From positions 59,614,938 to 59,678,937 of the forward strand of contig CM072812.1 in assembly GCA_037013495.1 (NCBI GenBank): a stretch of DNA of 64,000 nucleotides, read 5' to 3'. Positions 25,501 to 36,502 of this stretch are shown here, piece by piece. Made by a program: the position numbers and the translations under genes. Under the pieces are notes generated by a model. The model worked only from the letters and a program-made list of their open reading frames with translations. It was not told the origin of the DNA and did not search any database. The DNA comes from Hippophae tibetana (Eukaryota; Streptophyta; Magnoliopsida; Rosales; Elaeagnaceae). Positions within the stretch are counted from its first letter, which is position 1. Each line of letters starts with the position of its first letter.

Positions 25501-28500
25501 TCTATTCATTTTGTAATTTTAGATTTAAAACAGTTATTATTTAATTGTTTTCTGCATTCTTGAGTGTCAAATCACAATAAAAAGAATGAAATTTAAACCT
25601 TCATGTCTTGCGTTTTCTATCAATTTTGGTGTCGTTGTTATAATCTTTTGGTTTCCTTTTATATTTTTCTTTAAATTCTTCGTATCTTTTTTTTGTTCCT
25701 TTTTTTTGCATGTTAATCTATCTTTGTTTTTCAAAAAAAGAAGATTGTTGTAGCATGTCAAAGTTTATAAAAAAAAGAAGTCATTAATTGGGGTTGCAAC
25801 TTTAAAGTATTAAAAGTTTTAAATCCTGTATCGACGAGACTATTATAATAAATCAAATGGAGGTCGTTTCTATTTCTAAAAATGCAAGAATGCATTAGTT
25901 CTGTTCTCAACGTTTTGGACCCCAAATTCCATTGTTTACACAACTTACCGATGTCTTAAATTTTGGTCTCACCATATTACGTTTTTGTTCGGTTCATGTT
26001 CTATAATGTTCTAATTAACTCATCTTAGCCACTTTCTTCGCAATTCAATCGTTAATATTTCTTTGATTTCCTAGGTTTTTCACCTAAAGGTTACACATAA
26101 TTTAGAATGAGAGCCTTGGTTGCAGAAAATAGGTTACATGTCTTCATCTATTCATTTTGTCATTTTAGATTTAAAACAGTTATTATTTAATTGTTTTATG
26201 CATTCGTGAGTAACAAATCACAATAAAAAGAATGAAATTTAAACCATCATGTCTTGCGTTTTCTATCAATTTTGGTGTCGTTGTTATAATCTTTGGATTT
26301 CCTTTTATATTTTTCTTTAAATTCTTCGTATCTTTTTTTTGTTCCTTTTTTTTGCATGTTAATCTATCTTTGTTTTTCAAAAAAAGAAGATTGTTGTAGC
26401 ATGTCCAAGTTTATAAAAAAAAGAAGTCATTAATTGGGGTTGCAACTTAAAAGTATTAAAAATTTTAAATCCTGTATCAACAAGACTATTATAATAAATC
26501 AAATGGAGGCCTTTTCTTTTTCTAAAAATGCAAGAAAGCATTATTTCTGTTCACAACGTTTTGGACCCCAAATTCCATTGTTTACAAAACATACCGATGT
26601 CTTAAATTTTGGTCTCACCATATTACGTTTTTGTTCGGTCCATGTTCTATAGGGTTCTAATTAACTCATCTTAGCCACTTTCTTCACAATTCAATCGTTA
26701 ATATTTCTTTGAGTTCCTAGGTTGTTCACCTAAAGGTTACACATAATTTAGAATGAGAGCCTTGGTTGCAGAAAATAGGATATATGTCTTCATCTATTCA
26801 TTTTGTAATTTTAGATTTAGAACAATTATTATTTAATTCTTTTCTACATTATTGAGTGACAAATCACCATAAAAAGAATGAAATTTAAACCTTCATGTCT
26901 TGCGTTTTCTATCAATTTTGTTGTCGTTGTTTTAATCTTTGGATTTGCTTTTATAGTTTTCTTTAAATTCTTCGTATCTTTTTTTTGTTCCTTTTTTTGC
27001 GTGTTAATCTATCTTTGTTTTTCAAAAAAAGAAGATTGTTATAGCATGTCCAAGTTTATAAAAAAAAGAAGTCATTAATTGGGGTTGCAACTTCAAAGTA
27101 TTAAAAATTTTAAATCCTTTATCGACGAGACTATTTTAATAAATCAAATGGAGGCCGTTTCTATTTCTAAAAATGCAAGAATGCATTAGTTCTGTTCTCA
27201 ACGTTTTGGACCCCAAATTCCATTGTTTACACAACTTACCGATGTCTTAAATTTTCATCTCACCATATTACGTTTTTGTTCGGTTCATGTTCTATAGGGT
27301 TCTTATTAACTCATTTTAGCCACTTTCTTCGCAATTCAATCGTTATTATTTCTTTGAGTTCCTAGGTTGTTCACCTAAAGGTTACACGTAATTTAGAATG
27401 AGAGCCTTGGTTGCAGAAAATAGGTTACATGTCTTCATCTATTCATTTTGTAATTTTAGATTTAAAACTGTTATTATTTAAGTGTTTTCTGCATTCTTGA
27501 GTGACAAATCACAATAAAAAGAATGAAATTTAGACCTTCATGTCTTGCATTTTCTATCAATTTTGGTGTCGTTGTTATAATCTTTGGATTTCCTTTTATA
27601 TTTTTCTTTAAATTCTTCGTATCTTTTTTTGTTCCTTTTTTTTGCATGTTAATATATCTTTTTTTTTTTCAAAAAAAGAAGAGTTTTGTAGCATGTCAAA
27701 GGTTATAAAAAAAAAGAAGTCATTAATTGGGGTTGCAACTTTGAAGTATTAAAAATTTTAAATCCTGTATCGAAGGGACTATTATAATAAATGAAATAGA
27801 GGTCGTTTCGATTTCTAAAAATGCAACAAAGCATTAGTTCTGTTCTCAACGTTTTGGACCCCAAATTCCATTGTTTACACAACTTACCGATGTCTTAAAT
27901 TTTGGTATCACCATATTACGTTTTTGTTCGGTTCATGTTCTATAGGGTTCTAATTAACTCATCTTAGCTTCTTTCTTCGCAATTCAATCGTTAATATTTC
28001 TTCGAGTTCCTAGGTTGTTCACCTAAAGGTTACACATAATTTAGAATGAGAGCCTTGGTTGCAGAAAATAGGTTATATGTCTTCATCTATTCATTTTGTA
28101 ATTTTAGATTTAGAACAATTATTATTTAATTGTTTTCTACATTATTGAGTGATAAATCACAATAAAAAGAATGAAATTTAAACCTTCATGTCTTGCGTTT
28201 TCTATCAATTTTGTTGTCGTTGTTTTAATCTTTGGATTTGCTTTTATAGTTTTGTTTAAATTCTTCGTATCTTTTTTTTGTTCCTTTTTTTGCGTGTTAA
28301 TCTATCTTTGTTTTTCAAAAAAAGAAGATTGTTATAGCATGTCCAAGTTTATCAAAAAAAGAAGTCATTAATTGGGGTTGCAACTTAAAAGTATTAAAAA
28401 TTTTCAATCCTGTATCGACGAGACTATTATAATAAGTCAAATGGAGCCCGTTTCTATTTCTAAAAATGCAAGAAAGCATTAGTTCTGTTCTCAACGTTTT

Positions 28501-29402
28501 GGACCCCAAATTCCATTGTTTACAAAACTTACCGATGTCTTAAATTTTGGTCTCACCATATTACGTTTTTGTTCGTTCCATGTTCTATAGGGTTCTAATT
28601 AACTCATCTTAGCCACTTTCTTCACAATTCAATCGTTAATATTTCTTTGAGTTCCTAGGTTGTTCACCTAAAGGTTACACATAATTTAGAATGAGAGCCT
28701 TGGTTGCAGAAAATAGGATATATGTCTTCATCTATTCATTTTGTAATTTTAGATTTAGAACAATTATTATTTAATTGTTTTCTACATTATTTAGTGACAA
28801 ATCACCATAAAAAGAATGAAATTTAAACCTTCATGTCTTGCGTTTTCTATCAATTTTGTTGTCGTTGTTTTAATCTTTGGATTTGCTTTTATAGTTTTCT
28901 TTAAATTCTTCGTATCTTTTTTTTGTTCCTTTTTTTGCGTGTTAATCTATCTTTGTTTTTCAAAAAAAGAAGATTGTTATAGCATGTCCAAGTTTATAAA
29001 AAAAAGAAGTCATTAATTGGGGTTGCAACTTCAAAGTATTAAAAATTTTAAATCCTTTATCGACGAGACTATTTTAATATATCAAATGGAGGCCGTTTCT
29101 ATTTCTAAAAATGCAAGAATGCATTAGTTCTGTTCTCAACGTTTTGGACCCCAAATTCCATTGTTTACACAACTTACCGATGTCTTAAATTTTCGTCTCA
29201 CCATATTACGTTTTTGTTCGGTTCATGTTCTATAGGGTTCTTATTAACTCATTTTAGCCACTTTCTTCGCAATTCAATCGTTATTATTTCTTTGAGTTCC
29301 TAGGTTGTTCACCTAAAGGTTACACGTAATTTAGAATGAGAGCCTTGGTTGCAGAAAATAGGTTACATGTCTTCATCTATTCATTTTGTAATTTTAGATT
29401 TA
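22557..29402. repeat. Mosaic of D- and B-type monomers (copies 36-46 and part of 47)
   Basis: This stretch is dominated by D-type second halves: TTAGAACAATTATT, TTTTCTACATTATTG, AAATCACCATAAAAAG, GGATTTGCTTTTATAG and TTTTTGCGTGTTAATC. B-type and common-type monomers are interspersed. Landmarks run from 22691 to 29146 with normal spacing. D-type halves usually precede a TTACAAAACTTAC variant of the conserved segment. From about 27.46 kb the order becomes regular and matches the block to the right at 2585-bp offset. Confidence 0.8.
25783..26428. repeat. Representative satellite monomer (copy 41, 646 bp)
   Basis: A typical unit, used to describe the internal layout. It opens with ATTAATTGGGGTTGCAAC. 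A variable segment of about 100 bp follows, where subtypes differ. Next is a very conserved segment around 25917-25960 (GGACCCCAAATTCC, then ATTGTTTACACAACTTAC). A CCTAGG hexamer lies at 26070-26075, followed by a conserved GGTTACACATAATTTAG stretch. The last third is strongly T-rich on this strand, with two poly-T runs separated by GTTCC. It ends in TTTATAAAAAAAAGAAGTC. I see no internal subrepeat. The only recurring short word is ATGTCTT, three times at uneven spacing. Open frames in the unit are short and low-complexity (Lys/Phe-rich), and I do not consider them coding. Confidence 0.9.
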
Positions 29403-32370
29403 AAACTGTTATTATTTAAGTGTTTTCTGCATTCTTGAGTGACAAATCACAATAAAAAGAATGAAATTTAAACCTTCATGTCTTGCATTTTCTATCAATT
29501 TTGGTGTCGTTGTTATAATCTTTGGATTTCCTTTTATATTTTTCTTTAAATTCTTCGTATCTTTTTTTGTTCCTTTTTTTTGCATGTTAATATATCTTTT
29601 TTTTTTCAAAAAAAGAAGAGTTTTGTAGCATGTCAAAGTTTATAAAAAAAAAGAAGTCATTAATTGGGGTTGCAACTTTGAAGTATTAAAAATTTTAAAT
29701 CCTGTATCGAAGGGACTATTATAATAAATGAAATAGAGGTCGTTTCGATTTCTAAAAATGCAACAAAGCATTAGTTCTGTTCTCAACGTTTTGGACCCCA
29801 AATTCCATTGTTTACACAACTTACCGATGTCTTAAATTTTGGTCTCACCATATTACGTTTTTGTTCGGTTCATGTTCTATAGGGTTCTAATTAACTCATC
29901 TTAGCTACTTTCTTCGCAATTCAATCGTTAATATTTCTTCGAGTTCCTAGGTTGTTCACCTAAAGGTTACACATAATTTAGAATGAGAGCCTTGGTTGCA
30001 GAAAATAGGTTATATGTCTTCATCTATTCATTTTGTAATTTTAGATTTAAAACTGTTATTATTTAAGTGTTTTCTGCATTCTTGAGTGACAAATCATAAT
30101 AAAAAGAATGAAATTTAAACCTTCATGTCTTGCATTTTCTATCAATTTTGGTGTCGTTGTTATAATCTTTGGATTTCCTTTTATATTTTTCTTTAAATTC
30201 TTCGTATCTTTTTTTGTTCCTTTTTTTTGCATGTTAATATATCTTTTTTTTTTTCAAAAAAAGAAGAGTTTTGTAGCATGTCAAAGGTTATAAAAAAAAA
30301 GAAGTCATTAATTGGGGTTGCAACTTTGAAGTATTAAAAATTTTAAATCCTGTATCGAAGGGACTATTATAATAAATGAAATAGAGGTCGTTTCGATTTC
30401 TAAAAATGCAACAAAGCATTAGTTCTGTTCTCAACGTTTTGGACCCCAAATTCCATTGTTTACACAACTTACATATGTCTTAAATTTTGGTCTCACCATA
30501 TTACGTTTTTGTTCGGTTCATGTTCTATAGGGTTCTAATTAACTCATCTTAGCTACTTTCTTCGCAATTCAATCGTTAATATTTCTTCGAGTTCCTAGGT
30601 TGTTTACCTAAAGGTTACACATAATTTAGAATGAGAGCCTTGGTTGCAGAAAATAGGTTATATGTCGTCATCTATTCATTTTGTAATTTTAGATTTAGAA
30701 CAATTATTATTTAATTGTTTTCTACATTATTGAGTGATAAATCACAATAAAAAGAATGAAATTTAAACCTTCATGTCTTGCGTTTTCTATCAATTTTGTT
30801 GTCGTTGTTTTAATCTTTGGATTTGCTTTTATAGTTTTCTTTAAATTCTTCGTATCTTTTTTTTGTTCCTTTTTTTGCGTGTTAATCTATCTTTGTTTTT
30901 CAAAAAAAGAAGATTGTTATAGCATGTCCAAGTTTATAAAAAAAAGAAGTCATTAATTGGGGTTGCAACTTAAAAGTATTAAAAATTTTAAATCCTGTAT
31001 CGACGAGACTATTATAATAAATCAAATGGAGCCCGTTTCTATTTCTAAAAATGCAAGAAAGCATTAGTTCTGTTCTCAACGTTTTGGACCCCAAATTCCA
31101 TTGTTTACAAAACTTACCGATGTCTTAAATTTTGGTCTCACCATATTACGTTTTTGTTCGGTCCATGTTCTATAGGGTTCTAATTAACTCATCTTAGCCA
31201 CTTTCTTCACAATTCAATCGTTAATATTTCTTTGAGTTCCTAGGTTGTTCACCTAAAGGTTACACATAAATTAGAATGAGAGCCTTGGTTGCAGAAAATA
31301 GGATATATGTCTTCATCTATTCATTTTGTAATTTTAGATTTAGAACAATTATTATTTAATTGTTTTCTACATTATTGAGTGACAAATCACCATAAAAAGA
31401 ATGAAATTTAAACCTTCATGTCTTGCGTTTTCTATCAATTTTGTTGTCGTTGTTTTAATCTTTGGATTTGCTTTTATAGTTTTCTTTAAATTCTTCGTAT
31501 CTTTTTTTTGTTCCTTTTTTTGCGTGTTAATCTATCTTTGTTTTTCAAAAAAAGAAGATTGTTATAGCATGTCCAAGTTTATAAAAAAAAGAAGTCATTA
31601 ATTGGGGTTGCAACTTCAAAGTATTAAAAATTTTAAATCCTTTATCGACGAGACTATTTTAATAAATCAAATGGAGGCCGTTTCTATTTCTAAAAATGCA
31701 AGAATGCATTAGTTCTGTTCTCAACGTTTTGGACCCCAAATTCCATTGTTTACACAACTTACCGATGTCTTAAATTTTCGTCTCACCATATTACGTTTTT
31801 GTTCGGTTCATGTTCTATAGGGTTCTTATTAACTCATTTTAGATACTTTCTTCGCAATTCAATCGTTATTATTTCTTTGAGTTCCTAGGTTGTTCACCTA
31901 AAGGTTACACGTAATTTAGAATGAGAGCCTTGGTTGCAGAAAATAGGTTACATGTCTTCATCTATTCATTTTGTAATTTTAGATTTAAAACAGTTATTAT
32001 TTAAGTGTTTTCTGCATTCTTGAGTGACAAATCACAATAAAAAGAATGAAATTTAAACCTTCATGTCTTGCGTTTTCTATCAATTTTCGTGTCGTTGTTA
32101 TAATCTTTGGATTTCCTTTTATATTTTTCTTTAAATTCTTCGTATCTTTTTTTTGTTCCTTTTTTTGCATGTTAATATATCTTTTTTTTTCAAAAAAAGA
32201 AGAGTTTTGTAGCATGTCAAAGTTTATAAAAAAAAAGAAGTCATTAATTGGGGTTGCAACTTTGAAGTATTAAAAATTTTAAATCCTGTATCGAAGGGAC
32301 TATTATAATAAATGAAATAGAGGTCGTTTCGATTTCTAAAAATGCAACAAGGCATTAGTTCTATTCGAAG
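27460..32370. repeat. Two-unit tetramer repeat (~2585-bp offset)
   Basis: The series of landmarks 27856, 28501, 29146 is repeated at 30441, 31086, 31731, each 2585 bp later, with the same subtype order. Private shared markers are TCAAAGGTTATAA near 27699 and 30283, TTTAAAACTGTTATTATTTAAG near 27470 and 30052, and the D-D order that follows. The second unit extends into the 7.1-kb block described separately, so this tetramer was present before or during formation of that block. Confidence 0.7.
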
Positions 32371-35300
32371 CGTTTTGGACCCCAAATTCCATTGTTTACA
32401 CAACTTACCGATGTCTTAAATTTTGGTCTCACCATATTACGTTTTTGTTCGGTTCATGTTCTATAGGGTTCTAATTAACTCATCTTAGCTACTTTCTTCG
32501 CAATTCAATCGTTAATATTTCTTCGAGTTCCTAGGTTGTTCACCTAAAGGTTACACATAATTTAGAATGAGAGCCTTGGTTGCAGAAAATAGGTTATATG
32601 TCTTCATCTATTCATTTTGTAATTTTAGATTTAGAACAATTATTATTTAATTGTTTTCTACATTATTGAGTGATAAATCACAATAAAAAGAATGAAATTT
32701 AAACCTTCATGTCTTGCGTTTTCTATCAATTTTGTTGTCGTTGTTTTAATCTTTGGATTTGCTTTTATAGTTTTCTTTAAATTCTTCGTATCTTTTTTTT
32801 GTTCCTTTTTTTGCGTGTTAATCTATCTTTGTTTTTCAAAAAAATAAGATTGTTATAGCATGTCCAAGTTTATAAAAAAAAGAAGTCATTAATTGGGGTT
32901 GCAACTTAAAAGTATTAAAAATTTTAAATCCTGTATCGACGAGAGTATTATAATAAATCAAATGGAGGCCGTTTCTATTTCTAAAAATGCAAGAAAGCAT
33001 TAGTTCTGTTCTCAACGTTTTGGACCCCAAATTCCATTGTTTACAAAACTTACCGATGTCTTAAATTTTGGTCTCACCATATTACGTTTTTGTTCGGTCC
33101 ATGTTCTATAGGGTTCTAATTAACTGATCTTAGCCACTTTCTTCACAATTCAATCGTTAATATTTCTTTGAGTTCCTAGGTTGTTCACCTAAAGGTTACA
33201 CATAATTTAGAATGAGAGCCTTGGTTGCAGAAAATAGGATATATGTCTTCATCTATTCATTTTGTAATTTTAGATTTAGAACAATTATTATTTAATTGTT
33301 TTCTACATTATTGAGTGACAAATCACCATAAAAAGAATGAAATTTAAACCTTCATGTCTTGCGTTTTCTATCAATTTTGTTGTCGTTGTTTTAATCTTTG
33401 GATTTGCTTTTATAGTTTTCTTTAAATTCTTCGTATCTTTTTTTTGTTCCTTTTTTTGCGTGTTAATCTATCTTTGTTTTTCAAAAAAAGAAGATTGTTA
33501 TAGCATGTCCAAGTTTATAAAAAAAAGAAGTCATTAATTGGGGTTGCAACTTCAAAGTATTAAAAATTTTAAATCCTTTATCGACGAGACTATTTTAATA
33601 AATCAAATGGAGGCCGTTTCTATTTCTAAAAATGCAAGAATGCATTAGTTCTGTTCTCAACGTTTTGGACCCCAAATTCCATTGTTTACACAACTTACCG
33701 ATGTCTTAAATTTTCGTCTCACCATATTACGTTTTTGTTCGGTTCATGTTCTATAGGGTTCTTATTAACTCATTTTAGATACTTTCTTCGCAATTCAATC
33801 GTTATTATTTCTTTGAGTTCCTAGGTTGTTCACCTAAAGGTTACACGTAATTTAGAATGAGAGCCTTGGTTGCAGAAAATAGGTTACATGTCTTCATCTA
33901 TTCAATTTGTAATTTTAGATTTAAAACAGTTATTATTTAAGTGTTTTCTGCATTCTTGAGTGACAAATCACAATAAAAAGAATGAAATTTAAACCTTCAT
34001 GTCTTGCGTTTTCTATCAATTTTCGTGTCGTTGTTATAATCTTTGGATTTCCTTTTATATTTTTCTTTAAATTCTTCGTATCTTTTTTTTGTTCCTTTTT
34101 TTGCATGTTAATATATCTTTTTTTTTCAAAAAAAGAAGAGTTTTGTAGCATGTCAAAGTTTATAAAAAAAAAGAAGTCATTAATTGGGGTTGCAACTTTG
34201 AAGTATTAAAAATTTAAATCCTGTATCGAAGGGACTATTATAATAAATGAAATAGAGGTCGTTTCGATTTCTAAAAATGCAACAAGGCATTAGTTCTATT
34301 CGAAGCGTTTTGGACCCCAAATTCCATTGTTTACACAACTTACCGATGTCTTAAATTTTGGTCTCACCATATTACGTTTTTGTTCGGTTCATGTTCTATA
34401 GGGTTCTAATTAACTCATCTTAGCTACTTTCTTCCCAATTCAATCGTTAATATTTCTTCGAGTTCCTAGGTTGTTCACCTAAAGGTTACACATAATTTAG
34501 AATGAGAGCCTTGGTTGCAGAAAATAGGTTATATGTCTTCATCTATTCATTTTGTAATTTTAGATTTAGAACAATTATTATTTAATTGTTTTCTACATTA
34601 TTGAGTGACAAATCACAATAAAAAGAATGAAATTTAAACCTTTATGTCTTTCGTTTTCCATCAATTTTGTTGTCGTTGTTTTAATCTTTGGATTTGCTTT
34701 TATAGTTTTCTTTAAATTCTTCGTATCTTTTTTTTGTTCCTTTTTTTGCGTGTTAATCTATCTTTGTTTTTCAAAAAAAGAAGATTGTTATAGCATGTCC
34801 AAGTTTATAAAAAAAAAAAGTCATTAATAGGCGTTGCAACTTAAAAGTATTAAAAATTTTAAATCCTGTATCGACGAGACTATTATAATAAATCAAATGG
34901 AGGCCGTTTCTATTTCTAAAAATGCAAGAAAGCATTAGTTGTATTCTCAACGTTTTGGACCCCAAATTCCATTGTTTACAAAACTTACCGATGTCTTAAA
35001 TTTTGGTCTCACCATATTACGTTTTTCTTCGGTCCATGTTCTATAGGGTTCTAATTAACTCATTTTAGCCACTTTCTTCACAATTCAATCGTTAATATTT
35101 CTTTGAGTTCCTAGGTTGTTCACCTAAAGGTTACACATAATTTAGAATGAGAGGCTTGGTTGCAGAAAATAGGATATATGTCTTCATCTATTCATTTTGT
35201 AATTTTAGATTTAGAACAATTATTATTTAATTGTTTTCTACATTATTGAGTGACAAATCACCATAAAAAGAATGAAATTTAAACCTTCATGTCTTGCGTT

Positions 35301-35466
35301 TTCTATCAATTTTGTTGTCGTTGTTTTAATCTTTGGATTTGCTTTTATAGTTTTCTTTAAATTCTTTGTATCTTTTTTTTGTTCCTTTTTTTGCGTGTTA
35401 ATCTATCTTTGTTTTTCAAAAAAGAAGATTGTTATAGCATGTCCAAGTTTATAAAAAAAAGAAGTC
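31597..35466. repeat. D-D-B trimer HOR within block 1 (two units, ~1935 bp)
   Basis: Units 31597-33532 and 33533-35466 have landmarks 31731, 32377, 33022 and 33667, 34312, 34957. Both contain CCTTTATCGACG with a TTTTAGATACTTTC monomer, then a B monomer with GCAACAAGGCATTAG and TTCGAAGCG, then a D monomer. They differ at GAGAGTATTAT in unit 1 against GAGACTATTAT in unit 2, and at the GTTGTATTCTC of unit 2. Confidence 0.85.
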
Positions 35467-36466
35467 ATTAATTGGGGTTGCAACTTAAAAGTATTAAAAA
35501 TTTTAAATCCTGTATCGACGAGACTATTATAATAAATCAAATGGAGGCCGTTTCTATTTCTAAAAATGCAAGAAAGCATTAGTTCTGTTCTCAACGTTTT
35601 GGACCCCAAATTCCATTGTTTACACAACTTACCGATGTCTTAAATTTTGGTCTCACCATATTACGTTTTTGTTCGGTTCATGTTCTATAGGGTTCTAATT
35701 AACTCATCTTAGCCACTTTCTTCGCAATTCAATCGTTAATATTTCTTTGATTTCCTAGGTTGTTCACCTAAAGGTTACACATAATTTAGAATGAGAGCCT
35801 TGGTTGCAGAAAATAGGTTACATGTCTTCATCTATTCATTTTGTAATTTTAGATTTAAAACAGTTATTATTTAATTGTTTTCTGCATTCTTGAGTGTCAA
35901 ATCACAATAAAAATAATGAAATTTAAACCTTCATGTCTTGCGTTTTCTATCAATTTTGGTGTCGTTGTTATAATCTTTTGGTTTCCTTTTATATTTTTCT
36001 TTAAATTCTTCGTATCTTTTTTTTGTTCCTTTTTTTTTCTTGTTAATCTTTCTTTGTTTTCAAAAAAAGAAGAGTGTTGTAGCATGTCAAAGTTTATAAA
36101 AAAAAGAAGTCATTAATTGGGGTTGCAACTTTAAAGTATTAAAAATTTTAAATCCTGTATCGACGAGACTATTATAATAAATCAAATGGAGGCCGTTTCT
36201 ATTTCTAAAAATGCAAGAAAGCATTAGTTCTGTTCTCAACGTTTTGGACCCCAAATTCCATTGTTTACACAACTTACCGATGTCTTAAATTTTGGTCTCA
36301 CCATATTACGTTTTTGTTCGGTCCATGTTCTATAGGGTTCTAATTAACTCATCTTAGCCACTTTCTTCCCAATTCAATCGTTAATATTTCTTTGAGTTCC
36401 TAGGTTGTTCACCTAAAGGTTACACATAATTTAGAATGAGAGCCTTGGTTGCAGAAAATAGGATAT

Positions 36467-36502
36467 ATGTCTTCATCTATTCATTTTGTAATTTTAGATT
36501 TA
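36467..36502. other. Crossover interval between the two 7.1-kb blocks (36 bp)
   Basis: Left of this interval the sequence reads GGATAT, as at the right end of block 2 (43559-43564). Right of it the sequence reads AAACTG, as at the left end of block 1 (29403). The 36 bp between, from ATGTCTTCATC to TTTTAGATTTA, are identical at 29367-29402, 36467-36502 and 43565-43600. The joining event therefore cannot be placed more finely. This is the pattern expected for unequal exchange in register within the satellite. Confidence 0.85.

Larger units (their letters stand above)
29403..36502. repeat. 7.1-kb tandem block, copy 1 (11 monomers, 7100 bp)
   Basis: Eleven monomers that recur almost unchanged in the next 7.1 kb. 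Private variants shared with the second copy include ACTTACATATGTC near 30470, TATGTCGTCATC near 30661, ACACATAAATTAG near 31264, TTAACTGATCTTAG near 33121, ATTCAATTTG near 33901, CCTTTATGTCTTTCG near 34639, GTTGTATTCTC near 34938, GAGAGGCTTGG near 35149, AAAAATAATG near 35911 and CTTGTTAATCTTTC near 36039. Differences between copies are few, for example TTGTTTACC near 30600 against TTGTTCACC in copy 2. Confidence 0.95.

Noticed and set aside
25975-26005. RNA polymerase III B-box-like word GTTCGGTTC (tRNA- or SINE-derived origin)
   Set aside because: The key A of the GWTCRANNC consensus is replaced by G. No A box is found at a suitable distance and no cloverleaf or poly-A tail structure is visible.
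25960-26020. CENP-B-box-like motif at TTCGGTTCATG in each monomer
   Set aside because: Only the TTCG and a central A fit the NTTCGNNNNANNCGGGN consensus. The required CGGG is absent (the sequence continues TTCTATAGGG).
25783-26428. Shorter subrepeats inside the monomer (for example four ~161-bp units)
   Set aside because: Comparing the quarters by eye shows only scattered short words such as ATGTCTT at uneven spacing. There is no alignable subrepeat.
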